Shown here: positions 16,657 through 25,052 of the stretch, piece after piece | Numbering within the stretch: the stretch's first letter is position 1 | Layout: the number at the start of each line of letters is the position of its first letter | Assembly (NCBI RefSeq): GCF_020421205.1 | Contig: NZ_JAIZZH010000003.1 | Location: 496,001 to 560,000, forward strand | Direction: 5' to 3' | From: Hymenobacter pini | Lineage (GTDB): Bacteria > Bacteroidota > Bacteroidia > Cytophagales > Hymenobacteraceae | Length of the DNA stretch: 64,000 nucleotides | Notes under the pieces: model-generated | The model's database searches: none | The model's input: only the letters and a program-made list of their open reading frames with translations | What the model was told of the DNA's origin: nothing | Program-made: the position numbers and the translations under genes

Positions 16657-18135
16657 ATGCTCAACCTATCCATTCACCGGCTGCTGCTGGCGGGGTTGCT
16701 GGCGGCGGCTCCGCTGCTGGCCCCGGCCCAGAAAAAGCCCGCCAACGCCCTCGGCGCCATCAAGGAAGCCGACATCAAGGCCGACCTGTTTGCCTTGGCC
16801 GACGACAAGTACCGCGGCCGCGAAGGCGGCACCCTCGATGAGCTGCGGGCCAGTATGTGGCTGGCCGAGAAGATGCGTGCCCTGGGCCTGCAGCCCGCCG
16901 GCGACGACGGCACCTTTTTCCAGTTCTTCAACCTGCAGCGCACCCGCCTCACCAAGGCCAGCCGCCTGAGCATTGGCACGCACCAGTTGCGCCCCAACCA
17001 CGATGCCCTGGTGTTTGCGCCCACCACCTACGCCGTGCAGGCCCCGCTGGTGTACGTGGGCACCGGCACAGCCGCCGAGCTGGCCAAAACCGACATCAAA
17101 GGCAAGGCCGTGGCCCTGCTGTTCTCGGGCCAGCCCGCGGCCGACATGAGTTTCCGGCGCTACCTGAGCCAGGTGCTGCGCGATAAATCGGCGGAGCTGC
17201 TGAAGGCCGGGGCGGTGGCCGTGGTGTTTGTGGCCGACGACCGGGCCCAGAACATTTACGAGCACTGGGGCCACACCTACGAACGGGGCCGTTACGGCCT
17301 GCCCGGCGACGCCAACGTGGCCGCCGTTACCACTGCCCCCACCCTGCTGCTGCCCAGCAGCGCCCTGAACTGGGTGCAGCAGGCCGGCCAGCAGTTCACG
17401 GCTGACTTGCGCACGGAGTCGTTCCAGTACCCTTCGGTGAACATCGTGGCTACCGTACCGGGCACCGACGCCCAGCTCAAGAACGAGTACGTGCTGTTCA
17501 GCACCCACCAGGACCACGACGGGGTGCGCGAGGCCGTGCAGGGCGACTCCATCTGGAACGGGGCCGACGACAACGCCACCGGCTGCGCGGCCCTGCTGGC
17601 CATTATGCGCGCCTACAAGCAGCAGCCCGCCCGCCGCTCGGCGCTGTTCGTGTTTCACGGGGCCGAGGAACGGGGCTTGCTGGGTTCCCGCTACTACTCG
17701 GCCAAGCCCACCGTGCCGCAGAAGAGCATTGTGGCAGTGCTGAACGCCGAAATGATGGGCCGCAACACCCCCGATTCGGCCGCGCTGCTGGGCTCCATCC
17801 CGCCCCACCTGAACTCCTCCGACCTGGTGAAAACCGCTTTGGAAGCCAACCAGCAGGGCCCAAAGTTCAAGCTGGATACCAAGTGGGACCAGGCCAGCCA
17901 CCCCGAGGGCTGGTACTTCCGCTCCGACCACCTGCCCTACGCCCGCCTGGGCATTCCGGCGGTGATGTACACCTCCTGGCTCCACCCCGACTACCACACG
18001 CCCAAGGACGAAGCCAACCGCATCGACTACGGCAAGCTCCTGCGCATGACGCAGTGGATGTACCTCACCGGCTGGGCCGTGGCCAACCGCCCCGCCCCAC
18101 CCGCCCGGGAGCCCGGCTTCAAGCTGGAACGGTAA
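16657..18135 (+). CDS. Secreted M28-family metallopeptidase with PA domain
   Basis: A 492-residue exported zinc peptidase (signal MLNLSIHRLLLAGLLAAAPL, cleavage near APAQ). A protease-associated insert spans about 120-250. The catalytic domain starts near 265, with metal-binding His284 (STHQDHDG), then the NGADDNATG Asp, the FHGAEERGLLGS Glu pair, the AEMMGRN segment, and a distal His in LHPDYHTPKDE. All M28 ligands appear present. It probably releases amino acids from peptides, complementing the neighbouring S9 enzyme. Neither gene has a dedicated transporter next to it. The ATG at 16657 gives a clean signal peptide; upstream extension lacks one. Confidence 0.93.
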   Translation: MLNLSIHRLLLAGLLAAAPLLAPAQKKPANALGAIKEADIKADLFALADDKYRGREGGTLDELRASMWLAEKMRALGLQPAGDDGTFFQFFNLQRTRLTKASRLSIGTHQLRPNHDALVFAPTTYAVQAPLVYVGTGTAAELAKTDIKGKAVALLFSGQPAADMSFRRYLSQVLRDKSAELLKAGAVAVVFVADDRAQNIYEHWGHTYERGRYGLPGDANVAAVTTAPTLLLPSSALNWVQQAGQQFTADLRTESFQYPSVNIVATVPGTDAQLKNEYVLFSTHQDHDGVREAVQGDSIWNGADDNATGCAALLAIMRAYKQQPARRSALFVFHGAEERGLLGSRYYSAKPTVPQKSIVAVLNAEMMGRNTPDSAALLGSIPPHLNSSDLVKTALEANQQGPKFKLDTKWDQASHPEGWYFRSDHLPYARLGIPAVMYTSWLHPDYHTPKDEANRIDYGKLLRMTQWMYLTGWAVANRPAPPAREPGFKLER

Positions 18136-18154
18136 GCACTACGTGATGAAAAGC

Positions 18155-18200
18155 GAGGCGCTGGCTGATGCATGAGCATCGGTCAGCGCCTCAATGTTTT
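18155..18200 (+). terminator. Terminator after M28 peptidase gene
   Basis: A long hairpin (GAGGCGCTG at 18155-18163 with CAGCGCCTC at 18184-18192, extended inward by GCTGATGC/GCATCGGT with wobble pairs, 4-nt loop) ends in AATGTTTTT. Confidence 0.85.
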
Positions 18201-18214
18201 TGCCTATGCCAATT

Positions 18215-18240
18215 GTAGAGACGCGACACTTCGCGTCTCA
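18215..18240. repeat. Palindromic GAGACGCGA repeat, copy 1
   Basis: GTAGAGACGCGA, CACT, then TCGCGTCTC: a 9-bp perfect stem with the outer bases diverged on the right. Same unit as the copy at 18289. Similar GTAGAGACGCGA palindromes are abundant dispersed repeats in some cyanobacteria and Bacteroidota (from memory). Confidence 0.75.
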
Positions 18241-18288
18241 CCGTTGAACGATGCCTTCAAGCTTGGCAGCATAAACAACCTCAGCAAC

Positions 18289-18316
18289 GTAGAGACGCGA
18301 AGTATCGCGTCTCTAC
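18289..18316. repeat. Palindromic GAGACGCGA repeat, copy 2
   Basis: GTAGAGACGCGA (18289-18300), AGTA, TCGCGTCTCTAC (18305-18316): a perfect 12-bp stem with a 4-nt loop. It lies 74 bp from copy 1 in the same orientation. The rest of the 18136-18459 gap holds the terminator before these repeats and the promoter/operator after them. Confidence 0.8.
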
Positions 18317-18371
18317 AGCCATTTGGGCGGCGGAAGAGCAGGCAATCAACAACCTACCAAGATTGTTCTAT

Positions 18372-18409
18372 TTAGATTTTTTCTAATCAGTTATTTAAAA
18401 TCAATCTAA
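18372..18409. promoter_or_regulatory. Tandem palindromic operator of FecA-like gene
   Basis: Two 15-bp sites 23 bp apart (start to start): TTAGA-N5-TCTAA at 18372-18386 (perfect arms) and TTAAA-N5-TCTAA at 18395-18409 (one arm mismatch). They lie immediately upstream of, and extend to, the promoter of the receptor gene. A metal-responsive repressor (Fur or DtxR type) is the natural candidate given the gene, but the protein is not in the window. Confidence 0.6.
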
Positions 18410-18416
18410 ACAGTAG

Positions 18417-18424
18417 TACTTTTG
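18417..18424 (+). promoter_or_regulatory. TAnnTTTG element of FecA-like receptor gene
   Basis: TACTTTTG matches the -7 consensus, 35 nt before the ATG at 18460. The presumed -33 region falls inside the second operator site, which fits repression. Confidence 0.62.
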
Positions 18425-18459
18425 CAGCCGAAACGGGGCCGTATGCCCCGGTGTAGTGT

Positions 18460-20955
18460 ATGCGTACTGCTTCTTCTCTGCTGCTTTCTTCTTTGCTCAC
18501 GGCCACGGTACCCGCTTTGGCGGCCACTACCACCCCGCCCAAGCACCTGAATGGTCATGACGAAAACGGCCGCGGGGCCACCCTTACCGGCACCGTGCTC
18601 GACCGCGCCGGGCAGCCCGTGGAGGGCGTGCTGGTAAGCGTAGCCGACCGCTCGGCCACCACCGATGCCCGCGGCAGCTTCCGCCTCTACGGCCTGCCGG
18701 CCGGCGAAGCTACCGTGACGGTAACCGGCCTCAGCACCAAACCCCAGACGCAGACGGTCACACTGCAGAACGGGCAGGTACACACCCTGCGCTTTACCCT
18801 GGAAGAAGCCCTGCAGGAGCTGGCCGGCGTAACGGTAGCCGCCAAGGCCACCCGCTACGCCCCCGAAGTGGACGGTACCACCCTCACAGCCGGCAAGAAA
18901 AACGAAATCATCCAGCTGGATAAGCTCGATGCCAACCTGGTGGTGAACTCGGCTCGGCAGGTGTTTGCCAAGGTGCCCGGCATTACGGTGTGGGAAAGCG
19001 ACGGCTCGGGTCAGCAGATCAACGTGGCCAGCCGCGGCCTTTCGCCCAACCGCAGCTGGGAGTTCAACACCCGCCAGAACGGCATGGACATCAGCTCCGA
19101 CCCCTTCGGCTACCCCGAGGCCTACTACAACCCGCCGCTGGAAGCCGTGGACCGCATCCAGATTATCCGGGGCGGTGGCTCCTTGCAGTACGGCCCTCAG
19201 TTTGGCGGCATGCTCAACTACGAGCTGAAGCACGGCCCCCGCGACAAGAAAATCGAGTTTGAAACCAGCAACTCGGTGGGCAACAACGGGCTGGTGGGCA
19301 CTTACAACTCGCTGGGTGGCACGGTGGGCAAAGTGAGCTACTTTGGCTACTACCAGCAGCGCCTGGGCGGCGGCTGGCGCGACAACTCGGAGTTCAACAT
19401 CCGCAACGCCCACGTGAACGTGCAGTTCCAGGCCACCAGCAAGCTGCGCCTCGGGGCCGAAATCAGCCACCTGGGCTACGAGATTCAGCAGCCCGGCGGC
19501 CTCACCGATGCCCAGTTCTACAACGGCAACGTGCGCAACAGCTCGCGCAGCCGCAACTGGTTCAGCACGCCCTGGACCATCCCGGCCTTCACGGCCGACT
19601 ACCAGTTCTCGGACCGCACCCGCCTCAGCCTGAAAACCTTTGGCCTGCTGGGCGAGCGGAACTCCATTGGCTTGGCCAGCAGCGTGGGCGTGGATAAGCC
19701 CGACGCGGTGAACCCCGCCACCGGCCAGCCCGCCAACCGCCAGCTCGACCGGGACCGGTACCGCAACCTGGGCTCGGAGCTGCGCCTGCTCACCGATTAC
19801 GGCCTGCTGGGCCAGGAGCACACGCTGGCTGCCGGCGTGCGCGTGGCCGCTGCCAACCTGGGCCGCCGCCAGCAAGGCAAGGGCGACACCGGCTCCGACT
19901 TCAACCTGGACCTGCAGGCCCCGCGCTACGGCCGCGACCTGAGCTTCCGCACCCGCAACTATGCCGCCTTCGTGGAGAATATCTTCCGCCTGGGCTCCCG
20001 CCTCACCCTCACGCCGGGCGTGCGCTACGAGGTAATTGACAACCAGGGCCGCGGCTACCTGAGCCTGAACGCCGACGGCTCGGAAAACCAGATCAAGCAG
20101 GACTCGCGCCGCCGCGTGTTTCTGTACGGCGCCGGGGCCGAGTTGCGCGTAACCGACCAGACCAACCTCTACGCCAACTACTCGCGGGCCTTCCGTCCCG
20201 TAACCTTCGGCGACCTGACCCCGCCGGCAACGTCCGACGTAATTGACCCCAACCTGAAAGATTCCCGCGGCTATAACGCCGAGGTGGGCTACCGGGGCAC
20301 CTGGGCCAAAGTGCTGACCTTCGACGTGGACGCTTTCTGGCTGAACTACGACAACCGCATCGGCACTATTCGCCGCTTGGTGCCGGGCAGCACCACCCAA
20401 ACCCAGCAGCTGCGCACCAACATTGGCACCAGCGTGCACAAAGGCGTGGAGGCGTACGTGGAGCTGGACCTCATTCACGCCCTCACCCAGAACTTCGAGC
20501 TGCCCCACCTGGACGTGTTCGTTTCCTCGGCCCTGGTGGATGCCCGCTACACCCGCCTGCTGACCACTACGCTGGCCAACGGCGGTATTCAGGAAGGTGA
20601 TTTGAAAAACAACCGCGTGGAGTACGCCCCCAAGTACACGCACCGCGTGGGCGCTACCTTCGCCCACAAGGGCCTCTCGGCCACGGCCCAGCTCACGCGG
20701 GTTTCCAGCGTGTTTGCCGACGCCAACAACACCGTAGCGGCCAATGCTGCCGCCACCACCGGCCGCGTACCCGGCTACTCGGTTACCGACCTCTCGGCCA
20801 CCTACCGCTTTGCCAAGCGCTTCACGGTACGCGGCGGCCTCAACAACGTGTTCGATAAAAACTACTTCACCCGCCGCTCGGGCGGCTACCCCGGCCCCGG
20901 CCTGCTGCCCGCCGATGGCCGCACCTGGTTTGCCTCGGTGGGCGTGAAGCTGTAA
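18460..20955 (+). CDS. TonB-dependent receptor, FecA-like
   Basis: An 831-residue outer-membrane receptor. It has a signal peptide (about 1-22), a carboxypeptidase-regulatory-like domain (about 42-118, GTVLDRAGQPVEGVLVSVAD), a plug (about 145-260) and a beta-barrel to the C-terminal VGVKL. The plug has FAKVPGITVWESDGSG, SRGLSPNRSWEFN, a YPEAYYNPP segment and SLQYGPQFGGMLNYE, the pattern of Fe(III)-dicitrate/FecA-type receptors. It should import a ferric chelate using TonB energy. No FecR-FecI pair or ABC permease is adjacent; regulation seems to be through the tandem operator upstream. A strong terminator follows. Confidence 0.93.
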   Translation: MRTASSLLLSSLLTATVPALAATTTPPKHLNGHDENGRGATLTGTVLDRAGQPVEGVLVSVADRSATTDARGSFRLYGLPAGEATVTVTGLSTKPQTQTVTLQNGQVHTLRFTLEEALQELAGVTVAAKATRYAPEVDGTTLTAGKKNEIIQLDKLDANLVVNSARQVFAKVPGITVWESDGSGQQINVASRGLSPNRSWEFNTRQNGMDISSDPFGYPEAYYNPPLEAVDRIQIIRGGGSLQYGPQFGGMLNYELKHGPRDKKIEFETSNSVGNNGLVGTYNSLGGTVGKVSYFGYYQQRLGGGWRDNSEFNIRNAHVNVQFQATSKLRLGAEISHLGYEIQQPGGLTDAQFYNGNVRNSSRSRNWFSTPWTIPAFTADYQFSDRTRLSLKTFGLLGERNSIGLASSVGVDKPDAVNPATGQPANRQLDRDRYRNLGSELRLLTDYGLLGQEHTLAAGVRVAAANLGRRQQGKGDTGSDFNLDLQAPRYGRDLSFRTRNYAAFVENIFRLGSRLTLTPGVRYEVIDNQGRGYLSLNADGSENQIKQDSRRRVFLYGAGAELRVTDQTNLYANYSRAFRPVTFGDLTPPATSDVIDPNLKDSRGYNAEVGYRGTWAKVLTFDVDAFWLNYDNRIGTIRRLVPGSTTQTQQLRTNIGTSVHKGVEAYVELDLIHALTQNFELPHLDVFVSSALVDARYTRLLTTTLANGGIQEGDLKNNRVEYAPKYTHRVGATFAHKGLSATAQLTRVSSVFADANNTVAANAAATTGRVPGYSVTDLSATYRFAKRFTVRGGLNNVFDKNYFTRRSGGYPGPGLLPADGRTWFASVGVKL

Positions 20956-20982
20956 AGCTTATCCGGTACGGGTTGCAAGCCG

Positions 20983-21030
20983 AAATCCCCGGACAGCAGG
21001 AAAGAAACTTCCTGTTGTCTGGGGATTTTC
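20983..21030 (+). terminator. Intrinsic terminator after receptor gene
   Basis: AAATCCCCGGACAGCAGGAA pairs with its near-complement at 21009-21028 (two G-T pairs), about 20 bp of stem, ending in TTTTC. Confidence 0.85.
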
Positions 21031-21119
21031 ATGTGGTGGTGCTGCACGCAGCATTTGCCTCTGATCCTCGATTTTGCCTACCCGCCAGACCGTCAAGCCG
21101 GGCGAAGCATGACAGGAGT

Positions 21120-23243
21120 CTACTTCAACACGGCTTCCGTGACCTTGCCAATGTCGCTGCTGACTTTCTGGATGAACTCCAGCTGTTCGCCCAATTGGGC
21201 ATCGGGTGAGTGTGCCGGAGCGGGCGTGGGCAGGTCGGTGGGGAGGTTTTCGGGTTCCTGAGCGTCGAGGCGGCGGAGGCTGCGGTGCAGGGTTTGCTGG
21301 GCCTGCCGCAGGTTTTTGAGGCCGCTGGCGGGCAGGGCCGGGCGGGTTTCACCGTTGAGCAACGACGAGGTGATGGACGCCACGTTGGACGACAGAATGT
21401 GGTTGAGCACCACAAACTCGTGCACCTCGGCGGGGCGGTGCTGCTTGCCCCGGGGCTCCGACATCATGCGCTGAAACGCCGCGCCCAGGTTGGCCGACGA
21501 GACGTACACCTCCTTGCGGGCCAGCTTGTAATCAACCAAGGCCACCGGCGAGCCAATGAGCACTTCCTGCAGGGTGCGCAGGTATTTGAGGTTGGCCTGC
21601 AGCACCGCCTTAAAGTAATCCTGCAGCTGGTCGGACTCCCAGCGCGGGAACAGCAGGTACCCCACCGAAAACGCAATCAGGCAACCCAGCACCGTGTCAA
21701 ATACCCGTTCCTCTACCACCTGCACGTAGCCCAGCCCCAGAAAGCTGAACAGGATGAGAATAAACGGCGTCATGAACGTGACGGTGACTAGGTAGTTGAT
21801 GCGCACGAAGCTGTATGACACCACCATAAACACCACCATAATCGTGAGCAGCACCTGCCGGTCGGGAATCAGCCAGAGGATGCCGGCTCCCAGCACCCCG
21901 CCGGCCAGCGTGCCCAGCACGCGCTGCACGTTGCGCTGCTTGGTGAGGCTGAAGGCGGGCTTGAGCATGTAGGTAATCGTCATGAGTACCCAGTAGCTGT
22001 GGTGGCCGGGCAGCAGCTTGGTAATGATAAACCCGATGAGGCAGGCCACCAGCATGCGCACCGAGTGGCGGAAGATGCCGGAGCGCATAGTTAGGTGGTC
22101 GCGCAGCACTTTCACGTCGTAGCTCTGGTGCGTCACAAAGCGGCCGAATTCCAGCTCCCGCCCGGCCGGTACCGGCGAGCTGGCATCGAAGTAGGCCAGA
22201 ATATCCTGAAGTCGGCCCACCAGGTTGCGCAGGTTCACCAGAATCTTCTTGAGCATGCGCGTGTAGCCGGGGCGGGCAGGGTCATCCAGCGCATCGATGC
22301 GGTTTTTCACCCGTTCCAGCCCGGCCGGCAGGTCGCGGCGGGAGGTGTACCCGTGGTTGGCCTGAATGGCAAACCCGATGCTTTCCAGCTCGGCGGCTAC
22401 TTCCTCGATTTCGCGGGCCACTACATCCAGCACGCCGCTGGCCTCAAAGCGCCGGTGCAGGTCGGCGTAGTCGTAGTAGGTGATGGTAATCTGCTCGTAG
22501 AGGTCCACCAGGTCCACAAAGGTGAGCACTAGGCGGCGGCCGGTACCTGTGGAATCCTTGATGAGCTGGCGGGTTTTGAACAGGATTTCGCGCACGGCGT
22601 CCTGTTTCTCGCTCACGGTTACCTGTTGCTGCACCAAGCGGCGGTAATCGGCCTCCAGGTTGGTGCCGGTGCGGTAAAACTCAGCTTTGAGGCGCAGAAA
22701 ATCGGCAATGGCCCGAATACAGTCGCCGAGGGCCTGCTGGGCCACCCGGTGCGGCCGAATCTGGTTGAGCAGGCCCGCAATACCGGCGTACCACAAGCCA
22801 CCCAGAAACACCAAGCCGGCGTAAGGCAGCACTTCTCCGGGCGGTAGGGGCTTATCCAGCATCAAAATCATGATAAGCAGGCCCGCCGTGCCTACTGTGC
22901 CAGCCCGGTTGCCGTAGGCTAGCAGCAGCGTAAACACAAAGCTGGCCCCTACCAGCACGGCGCCCAGTGCCCACACGTAAGGTTGCAAAAAGCCCGTTAT
23001 TACAGCCATCAGGCCGATAAGGGCGGTGGCCGCCAGCATGCCGTTGCGCTTGTGTACGGGTGGGCCCGGTAAGTCGGCCAAACTCACGCACACCGCCCCC
23101 AACGATACTGTGAGGCCTGTGTTCAGGTCGCCGGAAGCGCCCAATAACAGCCCGGGCAGCAGAATAGACAGCGTGGTACGGACGCCATCGGAGAATTCCT
23201 GACTTGTAAAAAAATAGCGAAGGGACCGGAGTCGTTCGTGCAT
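21120..23243 (-). CDS. FUSC/YccS-family inner-membrane protein
   Basis: A 707-residue protein with two membrane blocks (about 20-160 and 390-510) separated by a long cytoplasmic helical region, the classic duplicated FUSC arrangement of YccS/YhfK and aromatic-acid efflux (AaeB-like) proteins. Segments such as LGGLWYAGIAGLLNQIRPHR and GFIITKLLPGHHSYWVLMTITYML, the latter next to TKQRNVQRVLGTLAGGVLG, are characteristic. The likely role is efflux or envelope homeostasis, with substrate unknown. The C-terminal tail (about 660-707) is polar and Pro-rich. Start taken at ATG 23243 (MHERLRSLRYFF); the upstream extension to 23303 has no helix and is not convincing. Confidence 0.88.
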   Translation of the reverse strand: MHERLRSLRYFFTSQEFSDGVRTTLSILLPGLLLGASGDLNTGLTVSLGAVCVSLADLPGPPVHKRNGMLAATALIGLMAVITGFLQPYVWALGAVLVGASFVFTLLLAYGNRAGTVGTAGLLIMILMLDKPLPPGEVLPYAGLVFLGGLWYAGIAGLLNQIRPHRVAQQALGDCIRAIADFLRLKAEFYRTGTNLEADYRRLVQQQVTVSEKQDAVREILFKTRQLIKDSTGTGRRLVLTFVDLVDLYEQITITYYDYADLHRRFEASGVLDVVAREIEEVAAELESIGFAIQANHGYTSRRDLPAGLERVKNRIDALDDPARPGYTRMLKKILVNLRNLVGRLQDILAYFDASSPVPAGRELEFGRFVTHQSYDVKVLRDHLTMRSGIFRHSVRMLVACLIGFIITKLLPGHHSYWVLMTITYMLKPAFSLTKQRNVQRVLGTLAGGVLGAGILWLIPDRQVLLTIMVVFMVVSYSFVRINYLVTVTFMTPFILILFSFLGLGYVQVVEERVFDTVLGCLIAFSVGYLLFPRWESDQLQDYFKAVLQANLKYLRTLQEVLIGSPVALVDYKLARKEVYVSSANLGAAFQRMMSEPRGKQHRPAEVHEFVVLNHILSSNVASITSSLLNGETRPALPASGLKNLRQAQQTLHRSLRRLDAQEPENLPTDLPTPAPAHSPDAQLGEQLEFIQKVSSDIGKVTEAVLK

Positions 23244-23318
23244 AGTAACCGCGCCGCATGTTGGCTCCACCTTATACGCGCCAAGCCAGGTTCGGACGCA
23301 CAAGATATAGCCCGGCTC

Positions 23319-24866
23319 CTATTCTACGGGACGTAAATCGGAATTAGCGGGGCCGTTCAGCAGTTTGCCTAACGCGTCGAAGCGGGAACCGTGGCAAGGG
23401 CAGTCCCAGCTTTTCTCCAGGCCGTTCCAGTGCACCACGCAGCCCAGGTGGGGGCAAATGGCCGAGCACTCGTGCGTCTGGCCCTTGGTATCTCGGTACA
23501 CGGCCACTTTGCTCAGCCCCCGCCGCAGCACGGCCCCGGTGCCCGGAGCAATCTGCTCGGCCTGGCTTACGTCGCCGCCCGTTAGCAGGTCGGTGTATTC
23601 GGCGGCTACGTTCACGTTTTCCCGCACAAACTCTTTCACCGATTCGGGTTTGAGCGTTACCCGGCCAGGGTCGTAGAGCGAAGCCCACGGGTTGTTGCGC
23701 TGCTGAATCAGGTCGGTAACGAGCATGGCGCCCAGCGTGCCGTGCGTCATGCCGTGGCCTGAGTCGCCGGTAATGATGTAGACATTCTCCGCGTCCAGGG
23801 GGTTGCGGCCCGCGTAGCCCAGGCCATCGTTGGGCTCCATCACCTGCCCTGACCAGCGGTAGACTACCTCGCTGGCCGTCGGAAAATGCTCCCGCACCCA
23901 TTCCTCCAGGCAGCGCAGCCGTTCCTCTGGGTTTTCCTCCTGCCCGGTTTTGTGGTCCTCGCCACCCACAATCAGCAAGTCGTGCGCCGCGTCCAGCTCC
24001 TGCAGACGGATGTAGTGGTAAGGGTCGGCGGTGTCCCAGTACAGGGCTTTGGTAACCGAACCTTTGGGCACCTGCACCACCACTACATAGGTGCGGTAGG
24101 CACCCTGCTTGGTGTGCATCACCACCCGGTCGTTGAAGGGCGTGTTGGTGGCTACTACTACGGCCTGGGCCTGCACCTCGTGGCCGGCGGCCGTAACGGC
24201 CCGAGCCTGGGAGCCGCCGTGCACTTCCGCTACGTGGGTGCGGGTAAAGATGCGCCCACCCTGCCGCTGAATGGCTTGTACCAGCCCGTGCAGGTACTTC
24301 AGAATATGAAACTGCCCCTGCTCTGGAAACACCAGACACTCCCCGGTCCGGAAGCCCTTGGCCTTAGCATCGGGCAGGCGCTTCACGTTGGTCAGGCCGG
24401 CTCGGTGAGCAGCTTCCAGCTCATCGTCTAATTCTTTGGCCGTGCCGTTTTTAGGCAGAAACAAATAGCCGGGTAGGCGTTCAAAGTCACACGCAATGCG
24501 CTCCTGCTGCACTAGTTGCTCGATACGGTCCACGGCGGCGCGGTGACTGTCGGCGGCAAGGCGGGCACCTTCTTTTCCAAACAGCTGCTCCAAGGTGGTG
24601 TACCGGTCGTCGAGGGCAAAGCTGAGGTGGGCGGTGGTGCGGCCGGTTTCGCCGCTGGCCAGGTCACCGTCTTCCAGCAGCACTACCTGCTTGCCTTCCA
24701 GCCCCAGCAGATAGGCCGTAGTCAGGCCCGCAATACCGCCACCCACTACTACCACGTTAGCCGTCAGGTTTCCCGCCAGGGGCTTGAAAGCAGGCAGTGC
24801 CTCAGCCGTGGAGAGCCACGAGGATACGGTAATACCAGAGGTAAGGGCGGGGTTAGAACGGGGCAT
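23319..24866 (-). CDS. FAD-dependent oxidoreductase with C-terminal Rieske domain
   Basis: A 515-residue fusion. Residues 35-400 form a DAO-type FAD domain with the dinucleotide fold VVVVGGGIAGLTTAYLL and LLEDGDLASGETGRTTAHL. Residues about 420-510 form a Rieske [2Fe-2S] domain with CPHLGC and CPCHGSRFD supplying Cys-His/Cys-His ligands. This domain pair is common in Bacteroidota and Actinobacteria, usually of unknown substrate, with proposed roles in amine or glycine-betaine-type oxidation. There is no signal peptide, so the enzyme is cytoplasmic. No partner reductase is adjacent. Confidence 0.9.
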   Translation of the reverse strand: MPRSNPALTSGITVSSWLSTAEALPAFKPLAGNLTANVVVVGGGIAGLTTAYLLGLEGKQVVLLEDGDLASGETGRTTAHLSFALDDRYTTLEQLFGKEGARLAADSHRAAVDRIEQLVQQERIACDFERLPGYLFLPKNGTAKELDDELEAAHRAGLTNVKRLPDAKAKGFRTGECLVFPEQGQFHILKYLHGLVQAIQRQGGRIFTRTHVAEVHGGSQARAVTAAGHEVQAQAVVVATNTPFNDRVVMHTKQGAYRTYVVVVQVPKGSVTKALYWDTADPYHYIRLQELDAAHDLLIVGGEDHKTGQEENPEERLRCLEEWVREHFPTASEVVYRWSGQVMEPNDGLGYAGRNPLDAENVYIITGDSGHGMTHGTLGAMLVTDLIQQRNNPWASLYDPGRVTLKPESVKEFVRENVNVAAEYTDLLTGGDVSQAEQIAPGTGAVLRRGLSKVAVYRDTKGQTHECSAICPHLGCVVHWNGLEKSWDCPCHGSRFDALGKLLNGPANSDLRPVE

Positions 24867-24994
24867 GGTCAGGGAGCGTCAGGTTCAGGACGGATGTCTG
24901 ACAACCTACGCTTGCCTCTTGCTTCTAGTTAACGATGAGCTTGCAACTGGCAATGCATAAGACACTAGCCAACAAGTCATTGCTAAACACAAAT

Positions 24995-25033
24995 AAGCCC
25001 ATCAAACAGCACTTTACGCTGACTGATGGGCTT
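24995..25033 (-). terminator. Terminator after bestrophin-like gene
   Basis: Minus-strand stem AAGCCCATCA (complement of 25024-25033) with TGATGGGCTT (complement of 24995-25004), followed by ATTTGTG. It sits 20 nt past the bestrophin stop codon. Confidence 0.7.
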
Positions 25034-25052
25034 GTTAAGCAGTAGGTCGCCG

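Noticed and set aside
16666..17997. Minus-strand open frame opposite the M28 peptidase
   Set aside because: Low-complexity Gly/His/Gln product; a real zinc peptidase with all ligands is on the + strand.
18172..18375. Short open frame of 67 codons after the M28 gene
   Set aside because: It runs through a terminator and two palindromic repeats and has no coding-like composition.
18406..20667. Long open frame on the minus strand opposite the FecA-like gene
   Set aside because: Antisense shadow of a high-G+C gene: Ala/Val/Gly/His-rich product, no start context, overlaps the operator and promoter of the receptor gene.
21120..23303. FUSC gene starting at 23303
   Set aside because: The 20 extra residues lack a helix or any conserved pattern; the ATG at 23243 opens directly into the first family-like segment.
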